Assembly: GCF_001613065.1 (NCBI RefSeq)
Contig: NZ_BDBQ01000001.1
Location: 1-64,000 of the forward strand
Direction: 5' to 3'
Length of the DNA: 64,000 nucleotides
Source of the DNA: Nocardia miyunensis NBRC 108239
GTDB lineage: Bacteria > Actinomycetota > Actinomycetes > Mycobacteriales > Mycobacteriaceae
Part shown: positions 9,323-17,421 of the stretch, piece by piece
Layout of the letters: the number at the start of each line of letters is the position of its first letter
How positions within the stretch are numbered: position 1 is the stretch's first letter
Position numbers and translations under genes: made by a program
The notes under the pieces: generated by a model
Databases searched by the model: none
What the model was told of the DNA's origin: nothing
What the model saw: only the letters and a program-made list of their open reading frames with translations

Positions 9323-10207
9323 TCAGCTGGTGATGTTGCCGTCGAAGGCAGCGTCACGGTTCTGGTAGGCCGATTTCGTGCCGCCGTCCCGGCGCTCCCG
9401 GAAGAAGTTGAACTCGTCCTGCTCGAAGTGCAGCAGGGTGCCGAGGGTGTGGCCCACCGCGCCTCGATAGAACTGCTGGCTGCCGCCGAGCGAATCGATC
9501 GCCATGTTGTAGACCGCTTTTCCGGTCACCAGGGCGTCCTTCGGGTTGCGGGCGATGCGTTCGGCCCACTTCTCCGCGGTGGCTTCGAGCTCCTCGAGCG
9601 GAACCGAGGCGTTGGCCAGGCCCAGCCGGACGGCGTCCTGTCCGTTGAACTGGGAACCGAACAGCAGCATTTCCCGCACCTTCTTGGGGCCGTAGGTGAG
9701 GATCTGCATGTTCAGATGCCAGGTGTTGCCGGCGAAGCCGAGCCGCTGTTCGGCGTGGCTGAACCGGGCGTCGTCCGCGCAGATGACCAGGTCGACCAGT
9801 TCGGTGAGGTACATCCCGAATCCGACTGCGGCACCCTGCACCTGGGCGATCACCGGTTTCTGGGAATACAGGAAGGCCGAGTACTCCTCGGCCAGTCGCC
9901 GGTCTATGACGAGGCGCTGCCGAACGCTCATCCGGTGGGGACGGCCCTTGGCGTCCTTGCGATCCAAGCCGTAGGACTCGACGATGTCGTCGAAGTCGTG
10001 GCCTGCGCAGAACGATTTCCCGTTGCCCTTGAGGATGATGACCTTGATGTCGTCATCCTCTTCGAGTTCCCGCAGGCACCGCTGGAGCAGCTGCGCATCG
10101 TCGAAGGTCAGAGCATTGCTCTTGGACGGCCGGTTGAAGATCAACCGGCCGATCGAACCGCTTCGCTCGATCAGAATCGCTGGGCCCGCTGCCTTTTCGG
10201 TCTTCAC
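9323..10207 (-). CDS. Divergent enoyl-CoA hydratase/isomerase family protein
   Basis: Crotonase-fold protein of 294 aa with the oxyanion-hole segment KSFCAGHDFDDIV and a second glycine-rich segment AVGFGMYLTELVD. The first catalytic glutamate of canonical hydratases is replaced by Tyr in that segment, while a Glu is kept in RFSHAEQRLGF, so simple hydratase activity is uncertain. I chose GTG at 10207 because GGAGG stands six bases upstream and the start overlaps the previous stop as GTGA. An open frame extending to 10606 overlaps the CoA-transferase gene and is rejected. Confidence 0.82.
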   Translation of the reverse strand: MKTEKAAGPAILIERSGSIGRLIFNRPSKSNALTFDDAQLLQRCLRELEEDDDIKVIILKGNGKSFCAGHDFDDIVESYGLDRKDAKGRPHRMSVRQRLVIDRRLAEEYSAFLYSQKPVIAQVQGAAVGFGMYLTELVDLVICADDARFSHAEQRLGFAGNTWHLNMQILTYGPKKVREMLLFGSQFNGQDAVRLGLANASVPLEELEATAEKWAERIARNPKDALVTGKAVYNMAIDSLGGSQQFYRGAVGHTLGTLLHFEQDEFNFFRERRDGGTKSAYQNRDAAFDGNITS

Positions 10208-11340
10208 GCCGTCGCCTCCATTCCCTCGGTCTTGCGGGCCAGGCCACCGATGACGTCGGCGAACGGCTTGGGCGCGTGCTGGCGCAACGTGCGTTCCGGG
10301 CTGGCCCAGGGGCGTCCCGGCACCAGCACTCGACGTCCCGAGTCGGTCACGACCGTGTCGAAGAAGTGTCGGTGCTCGCGCAGTTGCGGATCCTCGGCGA
10401 CCTCCGGAACGGTCTTGACGGGTGCGACGGGAATCGCGAATTTCTGTGCCAAATCCAGTAATTCGGCCCTGGTGTGTGCCATCAGCCAGGGCTCGATCAG
10501 AGCGTCCACTTCGTCGGGATACTCCACGGCGATGGCGTACAGGTCGCTGTAGCGCTCCGAGCGGGACCACTCCGGGTTGCCCATCATCTCGAGCAGGCTC
10601 ACCCACTCGCGTTCGGACCGGCAGATCATCGCGACATAGCCGTCCTTGCAGGGAAACAGCCCGAACGGATAGCGACCACCGGACCCCGGTGCGCGCCGCC
10701 CGTCACGGCGCAGTGGGATGTTGTAGTAGTTCGCGACCGCGCCGTAGATGCGCACATACGAGGCCAGCACATCGACCCCGGAAATCTCGACGAGCCGACC
10801 GCGACCGCTGGTGGCCGCGACGTACAGCGCGGTCACCGCCGCGGCCGCCCCGTGCAGGCCCAATTGCAGTGCGCCCATGCCGTAGGGCAGCGACAGCGGT
10901 TCGCGATCGGGATGCCCGACCATGTGCATCAGTCCGCTTTCGGCCTGCATGGTCAACTCCCCGGCTGGAGCACCCTCCGGCGATTCCCAGCCGACAGACG
11001 TCAGGGCCACATAACTCAGTCGCGGCAGCTTGCTCCGCAGAGCATCTGCGTCCAAACCGCGTTCTTTCAGTTCCGCCGTAGGCAGGTCGGTGACCACCGC
11101 GTCGGCGCGGGCGATCAACTCCTGGACCAGAACCGCGTCATCGCCTCGGTGCCAGGAGACGACATCCTTGGCCGGATCCAGGTAGGTCCGCGCCTCCGGT
11201 CCCAGATTCTCCGCACGCTGCGCGTCTTGAAGCGCGACCACATGGGCTCCGGCGTCGGCCAGCAACTTGCCGGCGTTGGCCGCCGCCCTGGTGCGGCCGA
11301 TCTCCACGACCAGATATCCCCGCAGGAGACCGTCGGTCAT
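10204..11340 (-). CDS. Family III CoA-transferase-like protein without catalytic Asp
   Basis: CaiB/BaiF-type protein of 378 aa with the family N-terminus (VVEIGRTRAAANAGKLLADAGAHVVAL) and the NPE-like segment replaced by YLDPAKDVVSWHRG. In active members an Asp lies in a motif like VPIADLxAG; the aligned segment here reads PLSLPYGMGALQLGLHG, with no Asp. It is coupled by ATGA to a neighbouring CoA-transferase that keeps the Asp, and by GTGA to the crotonase downstream. The likeliest reading is the non-catalytic subunit of a hetero-oligomeric CoA-transferase. This is inference from motif loss and gene pairing. Confidence 0.8.
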   Translation of the reverse strand: MTDGLLRGYLVVEIGRTRAAANAGKLLADAGAHVVALQDAQRAENLGPEARTYLDPAKDVVSWHRGDDAVLVQELIARADAVVTDLPTAELKERGLDADALRSKLPRLSYVALTSVGWESPEGAPAGELTMQAESGLMHMVGHPDREPLSLPYGMGALQLGLHGAAAAVTALYVAATSGRGRLVEISGVDVLASYVRIYGAVANYYNIPLRRDGRRAPGSGGRYPFGLFPCKDGYVAMICRSEREWVSLLEMMGNPEWSRSERYSDLYAIAVEYPDEVDALIEPWLMAHTRAELLDLAQKFAIPVAPVKTVPEVAEDPQLREHRHFFDTVVTDSGRRVLVPGRPWASPERTLRQHAPKPFADVIGGLARKTEGMEATA

Positions 11341-12485
11341 TTCAGCACCCCTTGCTGTTCGAGTTCGGCCAGTCGCGCCGCGTCGACATAGCGGCCCAGG
11401 ATGTCCTCGTTGCCGGTGCCGATCATCGGAGCCGCACCGCGAATTCGCGGCACGACTCCCTCGACCCGCCAGGGAACGCTGGTGACCGTCAACCGTCCGA
11501 TCGCCGGGTGCGGATGCTCGACGTCCTGGATGTAGCCGCGGCTGGTGAAGCGGTCGTCGGTGGCGACCTGCTGCGGTGAGAGCACGGCAACGGACTCGAT
11601 CCCCTTGGCCCGCAACCGGTTCAACAGTTCGGCCCGAGCATGATCGGGGCCCGATTCGTCCACGGCACGGGCCGCGGCCACCCAACAGTCGTCCTCGGCC
11701 GCGCGCTCGAGCGACCAGCGGGCGCCATCCGGGTCCTGATTGCCCACGGGACCCGGCTGGTCGCCCCGGAGCTGGTGTTCCACGAACGCCTCCCCCGCCA
11801 GCGTGGCCGCCGCCTCGATCTGCGACAGGTCGATGTGGGTGCCCTGACCGGTCGACTCCCGGACGACGAGCGCGGCCATCACGAGGAACACACCGTTGAA
11901 CGAGCAGTTCAGATCCGCCAATGCCAGCGCCGAACAGCCCATGACCTGGCCGTCCTCATAGCCGATCAGGCCCTCCACACCGGCCAGCGCCGTCATCACC
12001 GGCGCGTAGGAACGCTGAGTTCGCATCGGACCGGTCTGGCCGTAGCCGCTGGCCGAGAATATGACCAAGCGGGGAAACTGTTCCCGCAGCCGATCGATGG
12101 GCAGGTCGAGCCGGTCCAGCCAGCCGGGCACGAAATTCTCGATCAGCACATCCGCGTCCGCCAGCAGGGCGAGGAACAGCTCTCTGCCCTGCTCGGTCTT
12201 CATGTTCAGAGTGACGCTCTGCTTGCTCGAGCTGGCTTCGTGCAGCAGCTGAAACGCCTCGTGCGCGGGATACCCCTCCGGGTCCGTCGGTCGTGCCAGC
12301 CGCGCACGGTTGACGTCGATCTTCGCGCGGGATTCCACTTTGACGACCTCCGCACCCATCTCGGCCAGAACTCGCCCGACCAGAGGTGCGGAGACCGCCG
12401 TGGTCACCTCAACCACCTTCACGCCGCGGAGCATGTCGACATCGCCGACGGCCGGCATCGCCCCCTGTGGGCTCATGGCGTTCAC
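11337..12485 (-). CDS. Family III CoA-transferase, catalytic-type subunit
   Basis: CaiB/BaiF CoA-transferase of 382 aa that would move CoA between carboxylic acids via an aspartyl-CoA anhydride. N-terminal signature is VKVVEVTTAVSAPLVGRVLAEMGAEVVKVE. The candidate nucleophile is Asp191 in SALALADLNCSFNG, at the position of the family's catalytic Asp. I use GTG at 12485, which has GAGGGA eight bases upstream; an in-frame ATG at 12476 is the alternative. It lies one base after the SDR stop and overlaps the second CoA-transferase by four bases. Confidence 0.85.
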   Translation of the reverse strand: MNAMSPQGAMPAVGDVDMLRGVKVVEVTTAVSAPLVGRVLAEMGAEVVKVESRAKIDVNRARLARPTDPEGYPAHEAFQLLHEASSSKQSVTLNMKTEQGRELFLALLADADVLIENFVPGWLDRLDLPIDRLREQFPRLVIFSASGYGQTGPMRTQRSYAPVMTALAGVEGLIGYEDGQVMGCSALALADLNCSFNGVFLVMAALVVRESTGQGTHIDLSQIEAAATLAGEAFVEHQLRGDQPGPVGNQDPDGARWSLERAAEDDCWVAAARAVDESGPDHARAELLNRLRAKGIESVAVLSPQQVATDDRFTSRGYIQDVEHPHPAIGRLTVTSVPWRVEGVVPRIRGAAPMIGTGNEDILGRYVDAARLAELEQQGVLK

Positions 12486-12486
12486 T

Positions 12487-13293
12487 TCATTCCCTCGATT
12501 CGCGTGTGGTCGCGGCCAATGTGCCTGCCAGATCGGTGGATTCGTAGACGCCGCCGCTGTAGAGCTCCACCGGTGAGCTACAGAGCCGGACCGCCGCCTG
12601 GGCCATCAGCCGCGGGTCCTCTGCGCCCGGGTCGTCCGGGGTCATCACACCGTGGAATACGACCCCGGGCGTCGCGACGAGGCCACCGGGGCGCAGCGCG
12701 GTCACCGATACGCCGTGATTGAAGCCTTCCGCGGCCAATCCACTGGTCAACCGTTCCAGTGCCGACTTGCACATGCCGTAGACGGTCGTGGTGCCCTTGG
12801 CGTTGAACCGGCTGGGCGGTATCTCGGGGTCCTTGGCTTCGCCGGAGGAGATATTGAGAATCCATCCGGCGCCCCGGCGCTTCATCTCCGGCATCACCAG
12901 CTGGCTCAGGTGCAGCGGCGCCATGACCTGTACCTCGAACATCAGCGCCGCACGCGCACGCGACAGTTGGGCACCAGGGGTGAAGTAGGTGACCGCGGCA
13001 TTGTTGACCAGGATGTCCACCCGCCCGAAGCGGTCGGTGGCAGCCGAGACGATCCCCTCACGATCGTTCAGGTCGGTCAGGTCCGCCGGCACAGCCAGCA
13101 CCGCGGCCCCGTGGGCTTCGATGGCGGCCACGGTCTCGTCCAGCGTGCCCGGGAGCCTGCCCGGCGTGTCAGCGGTGGAACGAGACGTAACCACCAGTGA
13201 CGCACCGGCTTCGGCCATGGCCACCGCGATGGCGGCGCCGATTCCCCGGCTCGCTCCGGTGACCAGCGCGACGCGTCCGTCCAGTGAGGTCAT
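12487..13293 (-). CDS. Short-chain dehydrogenase/reductase
   Basis: Classical SDR of 268 aa with the cofactor motif VTGASRGIG, NNAAVTYF at strand 4, NISSGE with the active-site serine and catalytic YGMCK. Near residues 155-165 an insert containing PPSRFNAKG lies between the serine and the tyrosine, slightly longer than usual. ATG at 13293 overlaps the ferredoxin stop (TGATG) and follows GAGGAGG. Its position in an operon with ferredoxin, ferredoxin reductase and CoA-transferases suggests oxidation of a hydroxy-acid or hydroxyacyl-CoA; substrate unknown. Confidence 0.87.
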   Translation of the reverse strand: MTSLDGRVALVTGASRGIGAAIAVAMAEAGASLVVTSRSTADTPGRLPGTLDETVAAIEAHGAAVLAVPADLTDLNDREGIVSAATDRFGRVDILVNNAAVTYFTPGAQLSRARAALMFEVQVMAPLHLSQLVMPEMKRRGAGWILNISSGEAKDPEIPPSRFNAKGTTTVYGMCKSALERLTSGLAAEGFNHGVSVTALRPGGLVATPGVVFHGVMTPDDPGAEDPRLMAQAAVRLCSSPVELYSGGVYESTDLAGTLAATTRESRE

Positions 13294-13631
13294 CACGCCT
13301 CCTCGGGAGCGATGACGACGCCGAGTTCGTCCAACTGATCGCAATGCGCTACCTGGCAGGACAATCGCGACCGCTTCGGATCGAAGAATTCCGTCTCCTC
13401 GAGCAGTTCGAGTTCGTCCTCGCTCCGCTCCCCCAGCAACTCGACGATCCGCTCGGGCAGAAATACATGACAGGTCGCGCAGGACGCGTTCCCTCCGCAG
13501 GAGGCCAGAATGGGAAAGTCGTTGTCGCGCAGCGCTTCCATGAGAGACTGTCCGGGCTCCCAGTCCACCCGGCGACCCTGTCCGTCGCGGTCGGTCACAT
13601 CGATCCCGACCACGCTTCCGGTCTTCGGCAT
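13293..13631 (-). CDS. 2Fe-2S ferredoxin
   Basis: Small electron carrier of 112 aa. The cluster ligands are Cys45, Cys51, Cys54 and Cys92, spaced C-x5-C-x2-C-x37-C, the adrenodoxin/putidaredoxin pattern used with bacterial P450s. The conserved acidic surface EDELELLEETE follows. It starts from an ATG ten bases after AAGGAG and lies 15 bases downstream of the reductase gene, so the two form an electron-transfer pair. The P450 partner is not in the same operon; candidates are at 21538-22797 and 48193-49434. A close paralogue is at 47796-48140. Confidence 0.92.
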   Translation of the reverse strand: MPKTGSVVGIDVTDRDGQGRRVDWEPGQSLMEALRDNDFPILASCGGNASCATCHVFLPERIVELLGERSEDELELLEETEFFDPKRSRLSCQVAHCDQLDELGVVIAPEEA

Positions 13632-13646
13632 AGCTGTTGTGCTCCT

Positions 13647-14882
13647 TCACACCTCGTGCGCGGCCAGATCCACGGCCGCTTCGGACAATTTGACGGCGGG
13701 GTCGGCCGCCCGTTGCGGATCGATGCGTATGGCCGCGGCGATGAGCTTCTTGCCGGGGTTGAAATCGCGCAGCGACCCGACGGTGTCGATGGCGGCGAGC
13801 CGACCTTCGCGCAGATACAGCACGGAGAACTGTTCGGTCTCGGATCCGCGGACGACCACGGTGTCTCCGGGGTCGCGCAGACCCGCTGTCTGGAACCGGA
13901 CGCCGTGCTGCACGGTCCAGAACCAGGGCACCTCGCGTTTTCCGGACGGGCTTCCCATGATGTGGTTCGCGGCGTTGGTGGCCTGCGCGACGGCGCTCTG
14001 GATGCTTTCCAGTCGGCGGTTGGTCCCGTCATGCGCATCGATCAGCCGGGTGGCATCGCCAGCCGCGTAGATGTCCGGGTCGCTGGTGCGGCTGTCGTGG
14101 TCCACGACTATCCCGTCCGCTACCCGGAGTCCGCAGTCCCGCGCCAATTCCTGAAGAGGGACAACGCCGATGCCGACGACCACGACGTCGGCCGGATAAA
14201 CGCTTCCATCCGAGGCGAGGACCTCCTGCGCGCGGCCGTCCCCGCGGACCTCGGTCACGGCCGCACCGAAGACGAAGCGAGTACCCCGGTCCTGGTGGAT
14301 CCGTTGGAAGTACCGGGAGACCGGCTCGGAGGTGACCCTGTTCATCACCCGCTTCTCGAACTCGAGAACCGTTGTCTCGCAACCGATCGCCGCAGCCGCG
14401 GCAGCGACCTCCAGTCCGATGTATCCGGCGCCGATCACGACGACCCGCGCTCCGCCCCGCAGCGCGACCTTCAGCGCAAGTGCGTCCTCTCGCGTCTTGA
14501 GCTGGTGGATACCGGCCAGATCACCGCCGGGGACCAGCAGCCGACGAGCGTGCGACCCCGGTGCGAGGACGAGCTTGCTGTAGTCGACCCGAGATCCACT
14601 CTCCAGCAGGACATATCGCGTAGAGGGCACAACCCGTTCGATGCGCCCGCGCCGACGTTCGATCCCCTTGCTCTCGAAATAGCCGGGTCTGCGCAGCGGC
14701 ACGACGGTATCCGGTGAGCCGGGCTCGAGGAAATGCTTGGAGAGCGGCGGCCGCTCGTACGGGTCGTCGGCGTCCGGGGCGATCATCAAGATGCGGCCGG
14801 CCCAGCCGAGCTCACGCAACCGGACTGCGGTCTGTACGCCCGCATGCCCGGCGCCGCCGATGATGATGGTCTCTTCAGGCAT
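13647..14882 (-). CDS. NAD(P)H:ferredoxin reductase (FAD)
   Basis: Pyridine-nucleotide-disulphide-type flavoprotein of 411 aa without redox cysteines, of the putidaredoxin/rubredoxin reductase class. It has an N-terminal FAD motif IIGGAGHAGVQTAVRL, the substrate-loop PYERPPLSKHFL, a second Rossmann motif VVVIGAGYIGLEVAAAA around residue 150 and DIYAAGDAT binding the FAD. I use ATG 14882, with GGGAGG eight bases upstream; the longer frame to 15041 has no support. First gene of the operon and the only ferredoxin reductase in the window, so it may serve both ferredoxins. Confidence 0.9.
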   Translation of the reverse strand: MPEETIIIGGAGHAGVQTAVRLRELGWAGRILMIAPDADDPYERPPLSKHFLEPGSPDTVVPLRRPGYFESKGIERRRGRIERVVPSTRYVLLESGSRVDYSKLVLAPGSHARRLLVPGGDLAGIHQLKTREDALALKVALRGGARVVVIGAGYIGLEVAAAAAAIGCETTVLEFEKRVMNRVTSEPVSRYFQRIHQDRGTRFVFGAAVTEVRGDGRAQEVLASDGSVYPADVVVVGIGVVPLQELARDCGLRVADGIVVDHDSRTSDPDIYAAGDATRLIDAHDGTNRRLESIQSAVAQATNAANHIMGSPSGKREVPWFWTVQHGVRFQTAGLRDPGDTVVVRGSETEQFSVLYLREGRLAAIDTVGSLRDFNPGKKLIAAAIRIDPQRAADPAVKLSEAAVDLAAHEV

Positions 14883-15242
14883 ACATCGCCTCCCGAGGTC
14901 CTGTAACCGGTGTGCCGGTCTGCTGGAATTGGTTGTCGCGCATGCGATGTCTCCGCACGCCGCTACCGGGCCGATCCCACGTGCCGGCCGGGTTCGCCCC
15001 ATGCTCACAGATATGAGCTGGCCCACAGGCGTCGTTTTCACTCAGCAAAAAAACCGCCCCACTTCCGTCCGATCCGGGCGGAACGATCCATAGGCTGGAG
15101 CCTGGTGCGCCGACCTCACATCGACGAAAACCTCAATGGTTCCACCAAGCAGGCGTCGACAGTCCGACGATCCTGGATTATGGTCAAACCAATAGACCGG
15201 GCTACCGTCCCGGACAATCGAGTCCTCGAAGGGAGCTGGACC
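14883..15242. other. Divergent intergenic region (reductase operon / acyl-CoA dehydrogenase)
   Basis: About 360 bases with no gene. It holds a run of A residues near 15047-15053 and one copy of the TGGT(n3)ACCA palindrome at 15181-15191, listed separately. Promoters for both flanking operons must lie here; I could not assign -10/-35 boxes with confidence. Confidence 0.6.
15181..15191. promoter_or_regulatory. FadR-like operator copy TGGTCAAACCA
   Basis: Palindromic arms TGGT/ACCA around CAA, centred 57 bases upstream of the acyl-CoA dehydrogenase start. One of the recurring sites described in the findings. Confidence 0.6.
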
Positions 15243-16358
15243 ATGGCATCGGCGTTCACCGAAGAGCAGGCCGAGCTGCGCAGTATGGTGCGGGCGTTGT
15301 GCGCGGCCAATTTCTCTCCTGCAGACGTACGACGCGACATCGAATCCGAGGCGGGTTACCGAACCGAGGTCTGGCAGCGCATGGCCACCGAACTGGGGCT
15401 ACAGGGCATCGTCGTTCCGGAGGAATACGGCGGGGCGGGCGCGAGCCACACCGAATTGTGCATCGTCATCGAGGAGTTGGGCAGGGCGCTGGCGCCGGTG
15501 CCCTTCTTGTCGACGGTAGCCATGTCGGCCAATCTTCTGCTGGCCACCGGCGACCGGGATGCTCAGCAGCGCTTGCTGCCCGGCGTCGCCGACGGATCGC
15601 AGATCATCACGGTCGCACACCACGAACCGGCACCCGGAACCCGCACGTCCGAGATCGCCTGCCAGGCCACGTCCGGCGACGACGGGTGGCGTCTGTCGGG
15701 CACCAAGACACATGTCCTGGCCGCGGACCAGTCCACCAGCCTGCTGGTCACCGCCCGCACCGCCGAAGGGCTTTCCCTTTTCGAGGTCGACGCCGCCGCG
15801 CCGGGCTTGGAGATTTCGCCACTGCCGACCCTGGATTCGACCCGTCGGCAGGCGACGGTGCAATTACGTTCTGCCCCAGCCGTTCTCATCGGACCGCAGG
15901 CGGGCGCCGAAGAAGCACTCGCGGCGATGAACCAGCGGATGTCCGCGGCCGTCTGCGCGGAGAATGTCGGTGGCGCCCTGCGGCTGCTGGAGGAATCGGC
16001 CGAATACGCCCGGACGCGTGAACAGTTCGGGCGGCCCATCGGCAGCTTCCAGGCCGTCAAGCAGAAGCTTGCCGAGATGCTCCTGAACGTCGAACTCGCC
16101 CGCTCGGCCGCATATCAGGTCGCGCGGACGATCGAGGACGACGACGAGGCCGTCGGCGCGGAGGCCGCGATGGCACACGCCCTCACCTCCGAGGCCTACA
16201 TCGCCGCGGCCTACGACACCATCCAGGTGCACGGCGGCATCGGATTCACCTGGGAACATATGGCGCACTTGTACTTCCGGCGCGCGAAGACGAATGCCGC
16301 GCTGTTCGGCACCCCCGACGAACACCGAGAACGCGCGGCACAGCTGATGGGAATATGA
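15243..16358 (+). CDS. Acyl-CoA dehydrogenase, FadE beta-like type
   Basis: Acyl-CoA dehydrogenase-fold protein of 371 aa. It has an N-terminal helical domain, the central strand domain, the TREQFGRPIGSFQAVKQKLAEM helix that contacts FAD, and the C-terminal motif VHGGIGFTWEHMAHLYFRRAK. The usual EGTNEI motif with the catalytic Glu is absent. This end is typical of one subunit class of heteromeric actinobacterial FadE enzymes (known for steroid side-chain dehydrogenases), so it may need a partner dehydrogenase elsewhere. ATG 15243 follows GGGAG and begins a run with prpB. Confidence 0.85.
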   Translation: MASAFTEEQAELRSMVRALCAANFSPADVRRDIESEAGYRTEVWQRMATELGLQGIVVPEEYGGAGASHTELCIVIEELGRALAPVPFLSTVAMSANLLLATGDRDAQQRLLPGVADGSQIITVAHHEPAPGTRTSEIACQATSGDDGWRLSGTKTHVLAADQSTSLLVTARTAEGLSLFEVDAAAPGLEISPLPTLDSTRRQATVQLRSAPAVLIGPQAGAEEALAAMNQRMSAAVCAENVGGALRLLEESAEYARTREQFGRPIGSFQAVKQKLAEMLLNVELARSAAYQVARTIEDDDEAVGAEAAMAHALTSEAYIAAAYDTIQVHGGIGFTWEHMAHLYFRRAKTNAALFGTPDEHRERAAQLMGI

Positions 16359-16374
16359 CGAGAGGAAGTACCGA

Positions 16375-17283
16375 ATGCTGTTCTCCACCCTCGACGCGGC
16401 CGCCAAACGCCGCGCACTGCGGCAGTTGCTCGGCTCCGGGACGATCGCCCGTTTTCCCGGTGCCTTCACCCCCATCTCGACTCGGCTGATCCAGGAACAG
16501 GGTTTCGAAGGGGTCTACATCTCTGGTGGCGTCCTGGCCAACGAGCTCGGTTTCCCCGACATCGGGCTAACCGCCCTCCCCGAAGTGGCCGCCCGAGCCG
16601 GGCAGATCGCCAGGCTGACGGACCTGCCCGCGATCGTCGATGCCGACACCGGATTCGGCGAGCCGATGAATGTCGCGCGCACCGTCCAAGAACTGGAGAA
16701 CGCGGGACTGGCGGGCTGCCACATCGAAGACCAGGTGAATCCCAAGCGCTGCGGACATCTCGACGGCAAATCCGTCGTCGACCTGCACACCGCCACTCAG
16801 CGGATCCGCGCCGCCGTTCGAGCGCGCAGGGATCCGGAGTTCCTCATCATGGCCCGCACCGACATCCGCGGCGTGGAGGGCCTGGACGCCGCGGCCGACC
16901 GAGCCAGGGCGCTGGTGGACGCCGGGGCGGACGCGATCTTCCCCGAGGCGATGGCCGATCTCCGGGAGTTCGAAGCTCTGCGGGCCGCCGTCGACGTTCC
17001 CATCCTCGCCAACATGACCGAGTTCGGAAAGTCGGAATTGTTCACCACGAACCAGCTCCAGGACCTCGGGGTGAACATGGTCATCTATCCGGTGACTCTC
17101 CTGCGCGCATCCCTGGGCGCCATGGAGCGCACCCTACGGACAATTCAGCAGGATCACACCCAACAGGCCGCGGTCCCGCACATGCTGACCCGCGCCCGGC
17201 TCTACGAACTCGTCGATTACGAGGGATACAACAGCTTCGATTCCGGTGTCTTCAACTTCGCGGTACCGAATCCGACCCGCTGA
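16375..17283 (+). CDS. prpB: Methylisocitrate lyase (ICL/PEP mutase family)
   Basis: 302-aa TIM-barrel lyase of the isocitrate lyase/PEP phosphonomutase superfamily. It shows the metal-binding IVDADTGFGEP segment, the CHIEDQV strand and the mobile catalytic loop PKRCGH with Cys126, which is the signature of 2-methylisocitrate lyase (products pyruvate and succinate). The ATG follows GAGGAAG and lies 16 bases after the acyl-CoA dehydrogenase. No methylcitrate synthase or dehydratase is seen in the window, so it may act on a related 2-alkylmalate instead; that is inference from its isolation. Confidence 0.85.
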   Translation: MLFSTLDAAAKRRALRQLLGSGTIARFPGAFTPISTRLIQEQGFEGVYISGGVLANELGFPDIGLTALPEVAARAGQIARLTDLPAIVDADTGFGEPMNVARTVQELENAGLAGCHIEDQVNPKRCGHLDGKSVVDLHTATQRIRAAVRARRDPEFLIMARTDIRGVEGLDAAADRARALVDAGADAIFPEAMADLREFEALRAAVDVPILANMTEFGKSELFTTNQLQDLGVNMVIYPVTLLRASLGAMERTLRTIQQDHTQQAAVPHMLTRARLYELVDYEGYNSFDSGVFNFAVPNPTR

Positions 17284-17353
17284 TTCCTTTTTCGACATCT
17301 GGCCCGAGATTTTTGCTGACCGAAATTCCGAGGTGCAGTCCAGCTTCTCTCTG

Positions 17354-17365
17354 TGACCATGGTCA
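17354..17365. promoter_or_regulatory. Perfect 12-bp palindrome TGACCATGGTCA
   Basis: Fully symmetric site 57 bases upstream of the flavoprotein dehydrogenase start. It has half-sites (GACCA/TGGTC) related to, but arranged inversely from, the TGGTnnnACCA sites elsewhere. Possibly a regulator site; it could be chance. Confidence 0.35.
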
Positions 17366-17421
17366 TACCGGTCGATATTCCGGCCGGCACGGTGGCAATG
17401 CGCACAGACAAGAGGCGAACG

